Positions 45,265 to 53,791 are shown, counted from the first letter of the stretch. The stretch is DNA of 64,000 nt from an uncultured Bacteroidota bacterium (GCA_902584445.1 CACHZY010000001.1:1-64000); one strand, 5' to 3'. Numbers and translations: made by a program. Notes: generated by a model from the sequence alone, not told the origin.

Positions 45265-46270
45265 TAAGCTGTATCTTTATTTTATCCAATACAGATAGAA
45301 ATTTAGATTCAGTTTCTTTTAATGATAGCCTAGAAACACCCCCAGCTGCATTCACGTGCCCTCCACCGTTAAAATATGTTTTGGCAAACTGATTAACGTC
45401 AAATCCGCCTTTAGATCTGAAAGACATTTTGATGATTTTGTCTTGTTGATTTTCTATCATAATAACGGCAAATAAAATACCTTTTAAATTTAAACCGTAA
45501 TTCACAAAACCTTCGGTATCTCCTTTTTTAAAATCATTTTGATTAAGCTCCTCATGAGAAAGTGTCATATATACAACAGGTAATGAATTAATTTTTTTTA
45601 GGTTTTTTAGAGCAGTTCCTAAAAGTTGCATTCGATTGAATGTATAACTGTCATAAATATGTTGGTGAATTTCACTATGATTAGCACCCTTTTCAATTAG
45701 TTTGGAAATAATTTGGTGAGTTTTTGCAGTGGTAGAGGGGAATCTAAATGACCCAGAGTCGGTCATAATACCGGTATATAAACAGGTTGCTATTTTTTCA
45801 TCAATAAGATCTTTATTTAACTCACAAATCAGGTTAAAAATCATTTCACATGTTGATCCGATTGATGAATCTGAATAAGTGATTTGGGCATAATTAGCAG
45901 GATTTTCGTGATGATCTATCATGATTTTGATAGCTTTACTATTTTTGACGAAAAGTTCCAATTCATCTATCCTAGATAGATTATTGAAGTCTAAAGTAAA
46001 AATTAAATCAGCAGATTGAATTAGTGTTTTTGACTTTTTTTCTTCATCTGAAAATTTTATTATTTCTTCTTGTCCAGGCATCCATTTTAAAAAATCAGGA
46101 TAATGATTGGGAGATATAATTTGTGATCTGTGACCAATTTTATTTAAGAAAAAATTAAGTGATAATGTACTTCCAATTGCGTCACCATCTGGATTTTTGT
46201 GGGGAATTATAATAATTTTTTTGGTACTGCTTAATAGTTCATTGAACGCTACAATTAATTTTTTTTTCAT
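45257..46270 (-). CDS. DHH-family phosphoesterase (NrnA-like oligoribonuclease/pAp phosphatase)
   Basis: 337 residues. DHH domain 'IIPHKNPDGDAIGSTLSLNFFL' and 'IKIMIDHHENPANY', then DHHA1 with 'SFRSKGGFDVNQFAKTYFNGGGHVNAAGG'. NrnA degrades nanoRNAs and cyclic-dinucleotide breakdown products (pGpG, pApA) and hydrolyses 3'-phosphoadenosine 5'-phosphate. It heads the nrnA-gldI-PPIase-DUF3810 run; its ATG is 5 bases after a consensus TATATTTG box. Confidence 0.93.
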   Translation of the reverse strand: MKKKLIVAFNELLSSTKKIIIIPHKNPDGDAIGSTLSLNFFLNKIGHRSQIISPNHYPDFLKWMPGQEEIIKFSDEEKKSKTLIQSADLIFTLDFNNLSRIDELELFVKNSKAIKIMIDHHENPANYAQITYSDSSIGSTCEMIFNLICELNKDLIDEKIATCLYTGIMTDSGSFRFPSTTAKTHQIISKLIEKGANHSEIHQHIYDSYTFNRMQLLGTALKNLKKINSLPVVYMTLSHEELNQNDFKKGDTEGFVNYGLNLKGILFAVIMIENQQDKIIKMSFRSKGGFDVNQFAKTYFNGGGHVNAAGGVSRLSLKETESKFLSVLDKIKIQLNA

Positions 46271-46275
46271 CAGCT

Positions 46276-46283
46276 CAAATATA
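46276..46283 (-). promoter_or_regulatory. Putative -7 box (TATATTTG) for nrnA-gldI operon
   Basis: Exact TAnnTTTG match on the minus strand ending 5 bases before the nrnA ATG. No TTG at -33 distance. Implies an mRNA with little or no leader. Confidence 0.48.
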
Positions 46284-46390
46284 CCAAATTTTAGAGCTTG
46301 TTCATTGTCTGTTTAGGATGAATTAAGAATTTTAAAGAGTTGAAAATACAAGCGATCACATTTTTTTTAATTTTACAACAAAAATTAATA

Positions 46391-46819
46391 ATGGCTTTGA
46401 ACCGGACTTTTATAATGATAAAACCAGATGCAGTTAAAAAGGGTTATATTGGCGCTATTTTAAATAAAATCACTGCCTCTGACTTCAAAATCGTTTCCAT
46501 AAAGATGACCCAGCTATCAAAAAGAGATGCAGAAATTTTTTATGCTATTCATAAAGATCGCCCTTTTTTTAATGACTTAATAGCCTTTATGTCAAGTGGA
46601 CCAATTGTGGCAGCGGTACTAGAGAAAGAAAATGCTGTCGACGATTTTAGAACGCTTCTTGGTGCTACAAATCCTGAGGAAGCTGCTGAAGGTACTATCA
46701 GAAAACTTTATGCTAACTCCGTTGGAGAAAATGCAGTTCATGGTTCTGACAGTGATGAGAACTCACTTATTGAAACTCAATTTCATTTTTCGCAAAGTGA
46801 AATTTTTAGCGAAATATGA
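46391..46819 (+). CDS. ndk: Nucleoside diphosphate kinase
   Basis: 142 residues from the ATG giving '[21 protein letters not shown]', the usual start; the ORF-track start adds 17 residues of upstream sequence. The active-site histidine is His117 in '[13 protein letters not shown]'. It equilibrates NTP and NDP pools in the cytoplasm. It is divergent from nrnA and has a weak TAATTTTA box at 46368-46375, 15 bases before the ATG. The 3' end overlaps the convergent DUF721 gene by 14 bases. Confidence 0.97.
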   Translation: MALNRTFIMIKPDAVKKGYIGAILNKITASDFKIVSIKMTQLSKRDAEIFYAIHKDRPFFNDLIAFMSSGPIVAAVLEKENAVDDFRTLLGATNPEEAAEGTIRKLYANSVGENAVHGSDSDENSLIETQFHFSQSEIFSEI

Positions 46820-46825
46820 TTTTTT
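46788..46825 (+). terminator. Possible terminator at the ndk/DUF721 junction
   Basis: TTTCGC / GCGAAA (6-bp stem, 15-base loop) lies across the ndk stop region, followed after TATGA by a short T-run. The stem is modest and lies in overlapping coding sequence, so function is uncertain. Confidence 0.3.
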
Positions 46826-47111
46826 CTATCACTTTAACACCTGTTTCTTCATTAATCATTTTAATTATCTTTTCCTTTCCATAGGTTAACTCCTCCCTCA
46901 AAGGAGCGCTTGAAAGAGAGATTGTTAGTGTTTTGTTTTTGACTATGATTTTATCAGTATATCTTTCGATGTTCTCTCCCATCAACTTAGACCATAGTTG
47001 AACAACTTTTGCATTAGTTAAACCAGTTTTCAGGGCTTTAGAACCCACAATATCATCCAAAACTTCACCTATGGTTTGTGGTTCAAACTTCTTTTTCGGT
47101 AACCTCATCAC
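46806..47111 (-). CDS. DUF721 (DciA-like) protein
   Basis: 101 residues. '[76 protein letters not shown]' is the whole DUF721 fold (a KH-like domain). The family contains DciA, which recruits the replicative helicase DnaB in most bacteria lacking DnaC, so a replication-initiation role is plausible. It is last in a recF-lipoprotein-DUF721 minus-strand operon, which adds a second DNA-replication link. 14-base overlap with ndk. Confidence 0.88.
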   Translation of the reverse strand: MMRLPKKKFEPQTIGEVLDDIVGSKALKTGLTNAKVVQLWSKLMGENIERYTDKIIVKNKTLTISLSSAPLREELTYGKEKIIKMINEETGVKVIEKIIFR

Positions 47112-47113
47112 TT

Positions 47114-47524
47114 TCAGTCTTTAACAAATCTAACATAATGATATCTTTTTTCTTGGTGTTCCAGAACTAATTCGGATTTATTTAATTTAATAATTTTTTC
47201 TCTCCATTGATCCCATCTGGTCTCAAATTGAATGAAAAAATCTTTCCCATTATCAATAATTGTAAAGGGATTTTGATCGTCTGTAATTATAAAATTATTA
47301 TTAATTAATGGCTCAACCTTTTTTCTTATTCCATTATTTTTTTCGATGAAATAATAATCTAAAAGCCTATTTATTCCTTTAGGGTGGAACGTTTCGTTTT
47401 TTTGTGTGATAAAATCAATCCTCCAATATCCAGCTAGAAGTCCAACGTCAGTTTTTACAGGTCTTGAATGGCATCCAATCTCAAGAAATAATAGTATTAA
47501 TAGAGGCCAGTTATAAATTTTCAT
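47114..47524 (-). CDS. Small putative lipoprotein, lipocalin-like
   Basis: 136 residues. Hydrophobic start 'MKIYNWPLLILLFLEIGC' gives a plausible lipoprotein signal with Cys18, though the residue mix before the cysteine is not ideal. 'GLLAGYWRIDFITQKNETF' near the N-terminus and 'NKSELVLEHQEKRYHYVRF' at the end resemble lipocalin-like beta-barrel proteins of Bacteroidota. Its position, 2 bases from DUF721 and directly after the recF stop, is seen, from memory, in other flavobacteria. Function unknown. Confidence 0.72.
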   Translation of the reverse strand: MKIYNWPLLILLFLEIGCHSRPVKTDVGLLAGYWRIDFITQKNETFHPKGINRLLDYYFIEKNNGIRKKVEPLINNNFIITDDQNPFTIIDNGKDFFIQFETRWDQWREKIIKLNKSELVLEHQEKRYHYVRFVKD

Positions 47525-48607
47525 CTAGTTTAAATTAAAAATTTCATACTTTGAAGATGTACTTGACAATGCCAATTTTATTCTATCCTCATGTGTATCA
47601 GATATAAATATTTGTCCAATACTTTCATTTTCGAATAGTTTAATAGTTTGACTCACTCTATTTTGATCCAATTTATCAAAAATATCATCCAACAAAACAA
47701 TTGGATTAACTTTAGCTACTTTTTTTATAAAGTCAAATTGAGCAAGTTTGAGTGCAATAAGGAAAGTTTTTTGCTGCCCTTGACTACCAAATTTTTTTAT
47801 AGGTACTTCTGTTATCTCAAAATCTAAATCGTCCTTGTGTAAACCTATACTAGTATACTGAAGGACTTTATCTCTTTCTAAATTTTGAGATAATAGTTTA
47901 TTCATATCATTTTTATTCAAGTCAGAATAATACTTAATATCGACTGATTCTGTTTTTGTACTAATACTATCGTAACGTTTTTTAAAAATTGGAATAAAGG
48001 CTTTCATAAAAGCTATCCTTTTTTTATGAATTGGCTTTGAAAGCTCACTCATTTGGTAATTGTAAATTTCTAGATTGTCTCGATTAAATGTTCGATTCAT
48101 TGCAAAAAACTTAAGAAGTGCATTCCGTTGTGCTAATGTTTTATTGTAATCCACTAAGTTTTTTAGGTAATCCTTGTCTGTTTGTCCAATTACACTGTCA
48201 ATGAACTTTCTCCTAGTGCTACTACCTTCAATAATTAAATTTCTATCGGCAGGGGAAATTATTACCAAAGGAATTAGTCCAATATGATTAGCAATTCTTT
48301 CGTAGCGTTTACCATTTCGTTTTATAACTTTTTTTTGCCCCTTTTTTAGGCTGCAATTTATTTTTTCATCTTTATTTTCTATTTTAAATTGTCCTTCGAT
48401 CATGAAAAAATCCTTGCCAAACTGAATATTTTGTTGGCTTGAAGGGTTAAAATAACTTTTAGTAAAAGCCAGGTGATAGATACTATCCAAAACATTTGAT
48501 TTTCCTATACCGTTGTTTCCAATAAAACAATTAATGCGTGCTTCAAAATCGAATCGTGAAGCTTCAATATTTTTGTAATTGTTAAGCGATAACCTTTTTA
48601 GAAACAT
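47525..48607 (-). CDS. recF: DNA replication and repair protein RecF
   Basis: 360 residues, an ABC-type/SMC-like ATPase. Walker A '[19 protein letters not shown]' (30-37), signature '[20 protein letters not shown]' and Walker B '[14 protein letters not shown]' are present. RecF with RecO and RecR loads RecA onto gapped DNA at stalled forks. It is followed by a lipoprotein gene with no gap and DUF721. Its ATG is 6 bases after a TATATTTG box. dnaA, dnaN and gyrB, frequent recF neighbours in other phyla, are not here. Confidence 0.96.
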   Translation of the reverse strand: MFLKRLSLNNYKNIEASRFDFEARINCFIGNNGIGKSNVLDSIYHLAFTKSYFNPSSQQNIQFGKDFFMIEGQFKIENKDEKINCSLKKGQKKVIKRNGKRYERIANHIGLIPLVIISPADRNLIIEGSSTRRKFIDSVIGQTDKDYLKNLVDYNKTLAQRNALLKFFAMNRTFNRDNLEIYNYQMSELSKPIHKKRIAFMKAFIPIFKKRYDSISTKTESVDIKYYSDLNKNDMNKLLSQNLERDKVLQYTSIGLHKDDLDFEITEVPIKKFGSQGQQKTFLIALKLAQFDFIKKVAKVNPIVLLDDIFDKLDQNRVSQTIKLFENESIGQIFISDTHEDRIKLALSSTSSKYEIFNLN

Positions 48608-48613
48608 TTAATA

Positions 48614-48621
48614 CAAATATA
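48614..48621 (-). promoter_or_regulatory. Putative -7 box (TATATTTG) for recF
   Basis: Exact TAnnTTTG match on the minus strand ending 6 bases before the recF ATG; no -33 TTG at usual spacing. Confidence 0.48.
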
Positions 48622-48691
48622 ATCTACCTCTGAAAGGTAAAATAAATTTAGTCTTAATAATATTCATTGTTTTTCATTATTTATTCAGTTT

Positions 48692-48721
48692 TTGTTATTG
48701 GTCTAAAAAAGATTAATTTTG
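48692..48721 (+). promoter_or_regulatory. Putative promoter (TTG-N19-TAATTTTG) of TPR-ribH
   Basis: TTG at 48692-48694 and an exact TAATTTTG at 48714-48721, 19 bases apart, ending 18 bases before the ATG of the TPR gene. One of the best promoter matches in the window. Confidence 0.65.
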
Positions 48722-48739
48722 AAATTCTAAAAATCATAG

Positions 48740-49504
48740 ATGTCAACCTATAAAAAAAGAGGCCAAAAAAAATCCAGATCAACTAATTCGGTAAATCAAG
48801 AACATTTAGAGAGTACAACTGCCGAAGTATTTAATACTCTGGAAACCTCAGCTTCCAAAACTGAACAGTTAGTTTCTAAATATCAAAATTTGATTTTAAT
48901 GGCAATTATTTTAATTGCATTATCAGTTCTTTGTTATTTGGGATATAGAAACTATATATATGAACCAAAAAAAATAGAGGCTGTTGGAGAATTAAGCCAA
49001 GCTCAATATTACTTTGAGTTAGCAATTAATAGCGATGATTCTGACTCTCTTTTCTTGCGTGCATTAAATGGAGGAGATGGTAAATATGGATTTTTAGACA
49101 TTATAGAAAATTATGCAGGGACACCTGCTGGGATGTTGGCTAACTACAGCGCCGGTATGTCCTACTTAAACCTCAAAGATTATGTAAACGCCATTAATTA
49201 TTTAGATAAATTCAAATCTAAAGATGTAATATTGAACGCACTTGCTAAAGGAGCTATTGGTGATGCATTTGCCCAAATAGGACAGCCAGAAGATGCATAT
49301 GATTATTATGTTGCTGCTTTCAAAGCGAGCAATAATCTTTTCAGTGCTCCTAAATATCTCTATAAAGCTGGAATGTTAGGAGCTAATCTTGGTAAAAATA
49401 AAGTGGCTTTAAGTTATTTTAAGCGTATAAAATCTGATTATCCTGACGCTGATGAGGCAAAACTTGTAGAGGTTCAAATAGGTCGATTAGAAAATCTTAG
49501 ATAA
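48740..49504 (+). CDS. Tetratricopeptide-repeat membrane protein (YfgM-like)
   Basis: 254 residues. A charged cytoplasmic N-terminus, one membrane helix 'NLILMAIILIALSVLCYLGYRNYIYEP' (about 50-76), then a periplasmic-side region with TPR-like helices ('AGMLANYSAGMSYLNLKDYVNAINYLDKFKSKD', 'LAKGAIGDAFAQIGQPEDAYDYYVAAFKAS'). The topology matches YfgM, an ancillary SecYEG/PpiD chaperone factor, but that equivalence is inferred. It overlaps ribH by one base (TAATG), so the two are translationally coupled. Confidence 0.86.
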   Translation: MSTYKKRGQKKSRSTNSVNQEHLESTTAEVFNTLETSASKTEQLVSKYQNLILMAIILIALSVLCYLGYRNYIYEPKKIEAVGELSQAQYYFELAINSDDSDSLFLRALNGGDGKYGFLDIIENYAGTPAGMLANYSAGMSYLNLKDYVNAINYLDKFKSKDVILNALAKGAIGDAFAQIGQPEDAYDYYVAAFKASNNLFSAPKYLYKAGMLGANLGKNKVALSYFKRIKSDYPDADEAKLVEVQIGRLENLR

Positions 49505-49977
49505 TGGCTTCTGCCAACAAAAATATTTCTTCTTATGATGATTTAAATATTCCGGATGGAAAAGATTTACGGATTGCTATAGTTGTTGCTCAGTGGAACC
49601 AAGCAATCACGAATAAACTTTATTTAGGCGCTAGAGAAAAATTGCTCAAGCATAACGTAGTGGCTGAAAATATAGTTAAATTTAATGTGCCTGGGAGCTT
49701 TGAACTTATTTATGGAGCAACTAAAGCTCAAGCTCAAAATTTTGATGTTGTGATTGCGATTGGATGCATCATTCAAGGGGAAACAAGACACTTTGAGTTT
49801 ATAGCTAATGCTGTTGCCCAGGGGATAAAAGACTTGAACCTAAATGGTAAGTCTCCTGTAATTTTTTGTGTTTTAACAGACGATAATATTAGGCAATCTC
49901 AGGCTCGTAGTGGAGGAAAATTAGGCAATAAAGGAGTAGAGGCGGCAATTGCTGCACTCAGGATGATTTTGCTTTAA
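49504..49977 (+). CDS. ribH: 6,7-dimethyl-8-ribityllumazine synthase
   Basis: 157 residues. 'RIAIVVAQWNQAITNKLYLGAREKL', 'FNVPGSFELIYGATKAQ', 'VVIAIGCIIQGETRHFEFIANAVAQGI' and 'VIFCVLTDDNIRQSQARSGGKLGNKG' are the standard blocks, including the catalytic histidine in 'TRHFEF'. It condenses the pyrimidine and butanone intermediates in riboflavin synthesis and usually forms icosahedral shells. Other rib genes are not nearby. Translationally coupled to the TPR gene; a 102-base gap with a promoter follows. Confidence 0.97.
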   Translation: MASANKNISSYDDLNIPDGKDLRIAIVVAQWNQAITNKLYLGAREKLLKHNVVAENIVKFNVPGSFELIYGATKAQAQNFDVVIAIGCIIQGETRHFEFIANAVAQGIKDLNLNGKSPVIFCVLTDDNIRQSQARSGGKLGNKGVEAAIAALRMILL

Positions 49978-50009
49978 CTTGTTTTCCCCCTATTAATTTC
50001 AAACTGTGA

Positions 50010-50039
50010 TTGCATTTTAAGTTGCTTTAGTTAAATTTG
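50010..50039 (+). promoter_or_regulatory. Putative promoter (TTG-N19-TAAATTTG) of the small-membrane-protein/mutL unit
   Basis: TTG at 50010-50012 and an exact TAAATTTG at 50032-50039 with 19-base spacing in the 102-base gap after ribH. It would give a leader of about 35 bases before the ATG at 50080. Confidence 0.63.
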
Positions 50040-50079
50040 ATATGGCATTTTTAACAAAATTTCAACTTTTTGATTAATC

Positions 50080-50373
50080 ATGAAAGTCAGCCTTTTTAAA
50101 CTTAAAAAAAACCGTAGGTTTAATTATACCCCTAGATACTTTAAAGGTAAAGACCAGGGTAACCTTTATGATTTTGATTCTAAGTTTTCAAAATACCGAG
50201 ACACTCATAATAAAAATGATTTGGGTTACCAATGGAATGAGGCAAGATTGAAAATGAGAATTCGCAGTAACCGAGGACTCCCTATTAGATTATTTATTAT
50301 AATATCCTTTTTATTACTAATATTCCTTTATATTATTGACTTTGATTTTTCCATTTTTACTGTTTTTAATTAA
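50080..50373 (+). CDS. Small single-pass membrane protein, unknown function
   Basis: 97 residues. A basic, aromatic-rich N-terminal region ('KLKKNRRFNYTPRYFKGKDQGNLYDFDSKFSKYRD') is followed by a C-terminal membrane helix 'RLFIIISFLLLIFLYIIDF' (about 70-88). Orthologues between ribH and mutL are common in flavobacteria and are often labelled 'riboflavin synthase subunit beta' because of the neighbour; nothing here supports that. Its stop overlaps the mutL ATG by one base and it has its own promoter, so it is translated with MutL. Function unknown. Confidence 0.82.
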   Translation: MKVSLFKLKKNRRFNYTPRYFKGKDQGNLYDFDSKFSKYRDTHNKNDLGYQWNEARLKMRIRSNRGLPIRLFIIISFLLLIFLYIIDFDFSIFTVFN

Positions 50374-52160
50374 TGGCTGACATCATTTCACTTTTGCCGG
50401 ATCATGTCGCTAATCAAATAGCTGCTGGAGAGGTAATCCAAAGACCGGCATCCGTAGTTAAAGAATTACTTGAAAATGCTATAGACTCAGGAGCAGACGA
50501 AATTAAGTTATTGATTAAAGACGCTGGTAAAACAATGATTCAGCTAATTGATAATGGGATTGGGATGACAACTAGTGATGCTCGTTTGGCTTTTGAGAGA
50601 CATGCTACTTCAAAGATAAGATCTGCAGATGATCTATTTTCAATTAGCTCAAAAGGTTTTAGGGGAGAAGCACTTGCATCTATTGCTGCAATTGCCCATG
50701 TTGAAATTCATACTAAAACCGAAGATGACGAAATAGGGACTTGCCTCAAGATATCAGGAAGTAAATTTGAAATGCAGGATGTTTCAGTTGTCCCAAGGGG
50801 GACCTCAATTTCTGTGAAAAATCTTTTTTTTAACGTTCCAGCGAGAAGAAATTTTCTAAAGTCAGATAAAGTTGAAATTCGTCACATTATAGATGAATTT
50901 AACCGCGTTGCACTCTCTCATCCAGAGGTCAAGTTTGTTTTCTATCAAAACGAAACGGAACTGTTTTCGATTTCTGAAAGTAATTTCAGAAAAAGAATTG
51001 CCAATATTTTTGGAAATAAGATTGAAGAAAAATTAATTCCTGTTGAAGAAATGACATCGGTTGCAGGTTTTGAAGGTTTTATTGTTAAACCTGAATTTGC
51101 AAAAAAATCAAGAGGTCAGCAATTTTTCTTTGTCAATCGAAGATTCATTAAAAGTCCTTTCTTACACCACGCTATATGTTGTGCTTTTCAGGGTTTAATT
51201 AAGGATCGATATCATCCTGGTTATTTTTTACATATTCAGATTGATCCTAAGACGATAGATATAAATATACACCCTACCAAAACTGAAATCAAATTTGAGG
51301 AGGAGCAAAATCTTTACGCAATAATTAAATCAATGACAAAACATAGTTTGGGAATGTTTCAGGTATCTCCCATTTTAGATTTTGATCGAGATCCTGCGTT
51401 TGACACCCCATATTCAATGGCACAAAATAACCTTACTAAAATTCCTTCAGTTGAGATTGACTCTAGTTTCAATCCCTTTCAGCAAGTCGATTTAACTCAA
51501 ACCAAAGCATCCAAGGACAAATGGGAAAGCTTATATTCAGGACTAAATATAGCAGGAACCAAAACAAACTCTGATGATGAGCTTAAAATGGCGATTGAAC
51601 AAACACCGAAAGTTTTTCAGTTATTCAAAAAATATATCGTTACAAGCACCCGATCTGGGTTGCTAATAATTAATCAAAACCGCGCTCACCAAAGGGTACT
51701 TTATGAGGCTTTTTTGTCCAGTATTACAGAAAGAAATATTCACAGTCAACAGCTAATGTTTCCTAAAGAATTAGAATTGTCAACCAAGCAATTGGCGTTA
51801 TTTGATGATTTTGAAGATAACCTTAAGGCTATGGGTTTTATTTTAGAGAGACATAATAATAAATTGATGATCATAGGAATTCCTTCAATTTGTGACGACC
51901 GTCAAGTGGAACAATTGTTTGATGAAGTTCTTACTTCTTCAGATTCATCAGAAGATCTTGAGAGTTTTAGTCAAGCAGATTACATAGCAAAACTTATGTC
52001 AAGATCACTTGCTGTAAATAGTAATAAACCCCTCTCTACAATTGAACAACAGGTACTTGTTGATGATCTTTTTGCTTGTAAAGAGCCACTGACCTCCCCT
52101 TTTAATCGTAAGATTTTTATTACTTTAGATAAAGATGAATTAGATAAGAAATTGAATTGA
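50373..52160 (+). CDS. mutL: DNA mismatch repair protein MutL
   Basis: 595 residues. The GHKL ATPase domain is intact: 'VVKELLENAIDSGADEI', 'LIDNGIGM', 'SSKGFRGEALASIAAIAHVEI', 'FFNVPARRNFLKS'. The C-terminal dimerisation domain starts about residue 410. Its endonuclease motif, DQHA(x)2E(x)4E in nicking MutLs, reads 'NQNRAHQRVLYE' (434-445): Asp, His and the first Glu are replaced by Asn, Asn and Gln, so metal-dependent nicking is probably lost here. The final region 'LFACKEPLTSPFNRKIFITL' also lacks the CPHGRP motif. It overlaps its neighbours by 1 base on each side. Confidence 0.95.
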   Translation: MADIISLLPDHVANQIAAGEVIQRPASVVKELLENAIDSGADEIKLLIKDAGKTMIQLIDNGIGMTTSDARLAFERHATSKIRSADDLFSISSKGFRGEALASIAAIAHVEIHTKTEDDEIGTCLKISGSKFEMQDVSVVPRGTSISVKNLFFNVPARRNFLKSDKVEIRHIIDEFNRVALSHPEVKFVFYQNETELFSISESNFRKRIANIFGNKIEEKLIPVEEMTSVAGFEGFIVKPEFAKKSRGQQFFFVNRRFIKSPFLHHAICCAFQGLIKDRYHPGYFLHIQIDPKTIDINIHPTKTEIKFEEEQNLYAIIKSMTKHSLGMFQVSPILDFDRDPAFDTPYSMAQNNLTKIPSVEIDSSFNPFQQVDLTQTKASKDKWESLYSGLNIAGTKTNSDDELKMAIEQTPKVFQLFKKYIVTSTRSGLLIINQNRAHQRVLYEAFLSSITERNIHSQQLMFPKELELSTKQLALFDDFEDNLKAMGFILERHNNKLMIIGIPSICDDRQVEQLFDEVLTSSDSSEDLESFSQADYIAKLMSRSLAVNSNKPLSTIEQQVLVDDLFACKEPLTSPFNRKIFITLDKDELDKKLN

Positions 52161-52900
52161 TGCGCAACATCACTGAAACAGTAAAGCATTTACTGATCAT
52201 TAATGGTATTTTTTTCTTAGCCACACTTACACTAGGTAATCAAGTATATGATTGGTTTGCTTTACATTACCCAACTAATTCGAAGTTTGAATATTGGCAG
52301 CCATTAACTCACATGTTCATGCATGGAGATTTTTCCCATATATTTTTTAATATGTTTGGATTATGGATGTTTGGAACTCCATTAGAGCAAATGTGGGGAA
52401 AGCAGAAATTCATATTTTTTTATATTTCAACAGGTCTAGGGGCTGCCTTACTTCAATTATTACTTTACTACTATCAAATAGATATGGTCAATTCCTTACT
52501 TACCGATTTTGGTTTGTCAGGCTATGATATAGGTCAATTTTATGAATCTGCCCAACTGCCTACTCAAGCAATAAATGAGGTTGGAGAGAAAAGTCTTTCA
52601 GGAGCATACAATGCTTACCGCTCTGTTATGGTTGGTGCTTCAGGAGCTCTCTATGGTGTTTTGGTTGGCTTTGCAATGTTGTTCCCAAATGCTCAATTAA
52701 TGTTATTGTTCCCGCCTATACCTGTGAAAGCAAAAATACTTGTTCCTATTTTAATCCTGGCTGATCTTTTCTTTGGCTTTTCCTCATATTCCATTGGTCC
52801 AATTGCCCACTTTGCTCACGTGGGTGGAGCACTTACAGGACTTGCAATGATGTGGTACTGGAAAAAGCATCAGTTTAAAAATAACCGTTGGGATTTATGA
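52160..52900 (+). CDS. Rhomboid family intramembrane serine protease, copy 1
   Basis: I use the ATG that overlaps the mutL stop (TGATG), giving 246 residues; the ORF track starts one codon earlier at a TTG. Six to seven membrane segments, with the rhomboid catalytic pair: Ser161 in 'VMVGASGALYGVLVGFAML' and His220 in 'PIAHFAHVGGALTGLAM', and 'HMFMHGDFSHIFFNMFGLWMFG' as the first conserved block. Rhomboids cleave membrane helices; the substrate is unknown. Followed at once by a second rhomboid gene. Confidence 0.93.
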   Translation: MRNITETVKHLLIINGIFFLATLTLGNQVYDWFALHYPTNSKFEYWQPLTHMFMHGDFSHIFFNMFGLWMFGTPLEQMWGKQKFIFFYISTGLGAALLQLLLYYYQIDMVNSLLTDFGLSGYDIGQFYESAQLPTQAINEVGEKSLSGAYNAYRSVMVGASGALYGVLVGFAMLFPNAQLMLLFPPIPVKAKILVPILILADLFFGFSSYSIGPIAHFAHVGGALTGLAMMWYWKKHQFKNNRWDL

Positions 52901-53757
52901 ATTTCTTGGATAACATGCGCTACAGAATTTCTACTTTCTCCATTGCGGAAAAAATAATTTTATTCAACGTATTTTGTTTTTTAGTACCAATGCTGCTTAA
53001 TACAGTTTTTTTCTTGCTAAAAGTACCTTCAGGAGCTTATATGAATTGGATTCAACTTTCTCCTAAATTCGACACCTTTATTACAAGACCTTGGACCTTG
53101 ATTTCCTATAGTTTTTTTCACAGTAGTTTTTTTCATCTATTATGGAATATGCTTTTGCTTTTCTACGCAGGCAGGTTATTACTTAACCTATTTCCAGATA
53201 AAATATTTATAAATAATTATTTTTTGGGAGTCTTTGCTGGAGGTTTAATTTTTGTTATTAGTTATGCGCTTTTTCCAGTTTTCAAAGGGACTTATCCCCC
53301 TATGATAGGAGCCTCAGCTGGAGTGATGGCAGTATTTATATTTATCTGTACTTATAACCCTGATCAAGAAATTAGGGTTTTATTTTTTAACATTAAACTA
53401 AAATATCTTGGGATGGTATTTTTCTTCCTAGATATTATTCAAATACCCTATGGGAATGCTGGTGGTCATTTGGCACACATTGGTGGAGCGTTATTAGGCT
53501 TTTTCTATGCAAGACAACTGGAAAATGGGCGAGATATTGGAATTGGATTTGAGCGAGTTTGGCGATACTTATTTATGTCAAAGCAACTTAAAACTATTTA
53601 TAAATCCCAAAAAAAAGAACGTTCCAATTCAAATAATAAAAATAGTGCTGACCGTCAAAAAAAGATTGATGCTATTTTAGATAAGATTAGTAAGTCAGGA
53701 TACGACAGCCTTTCTAATGAGGATAAAGACTTTCTTTTTGAAGCAGGAAAAAAATGA
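52897..53757 (+). CDS. Rhomboid family intramembrane serine protease, copy 2
   Basis: 286 residues from the ATG overlapping the upstream stop (ATGA); the ORF track starts three codons earlier. Catalytic Ser140 in 'PPMIGASAGVMAVFIFI' and His194 in 'AGGHLAHIGGALLGFFYARQ'; 'SYSFFHSSFFHLLWNMLLLFYAGRLL' is the first block. A cytoplasmic C-terminal tail of about 85 residues ends with 'RQKKIDAILDKISKSGYDSLSNEDKDFLFEAGKK', a short helical domain seen at the end of many Bacteroidota rhomboids. The tandem pair after mutL is conserved in flavobacteria as I recall. Confidence 0.92.
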   Translation: MNFLDNMRYRISTFSIAEKIILFNVFCFLVPMLLNTVFFLLKVPSGAYMNWIQLSPKFDTFITRPWTLISYSFFHSSFFHLLWNMLLLFYAGRLLLNLFPDKIFINNYFLGVFAGGLIFVISYALFPVFKGTYPPMIGASAGVMAVFIFICTYNPDQEIRVLFFNIKLKYLGMVFFFLDIIQIPYGNAGGHLAHIGGALLGFFYARQLENGRDIGIGFERVWRYLFMSKQLKTIYKSQKKERSNSNNKNSADRQKKIDAILDKISKSGYDSLSNEDKDFLFEAGKK

Positions 53758-53791
53758 TTAGGGAGTTTCATTTGGATTTAATTGCTAAAGC

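Noticed and set aside
46632-46889. 85-codon + strand ORF overlapping ndk and DUF721
   Set aside because: Frame shadow of ndk; product is not recognisable and conflicts with two conserved genes.
50080-50373. Naming this ORF riboflavin synthase beta subunit
   Set aside because: The lumazine synthase is the preceding gene (ribH); this protein is a small membrane protein without a flavin-related motif.
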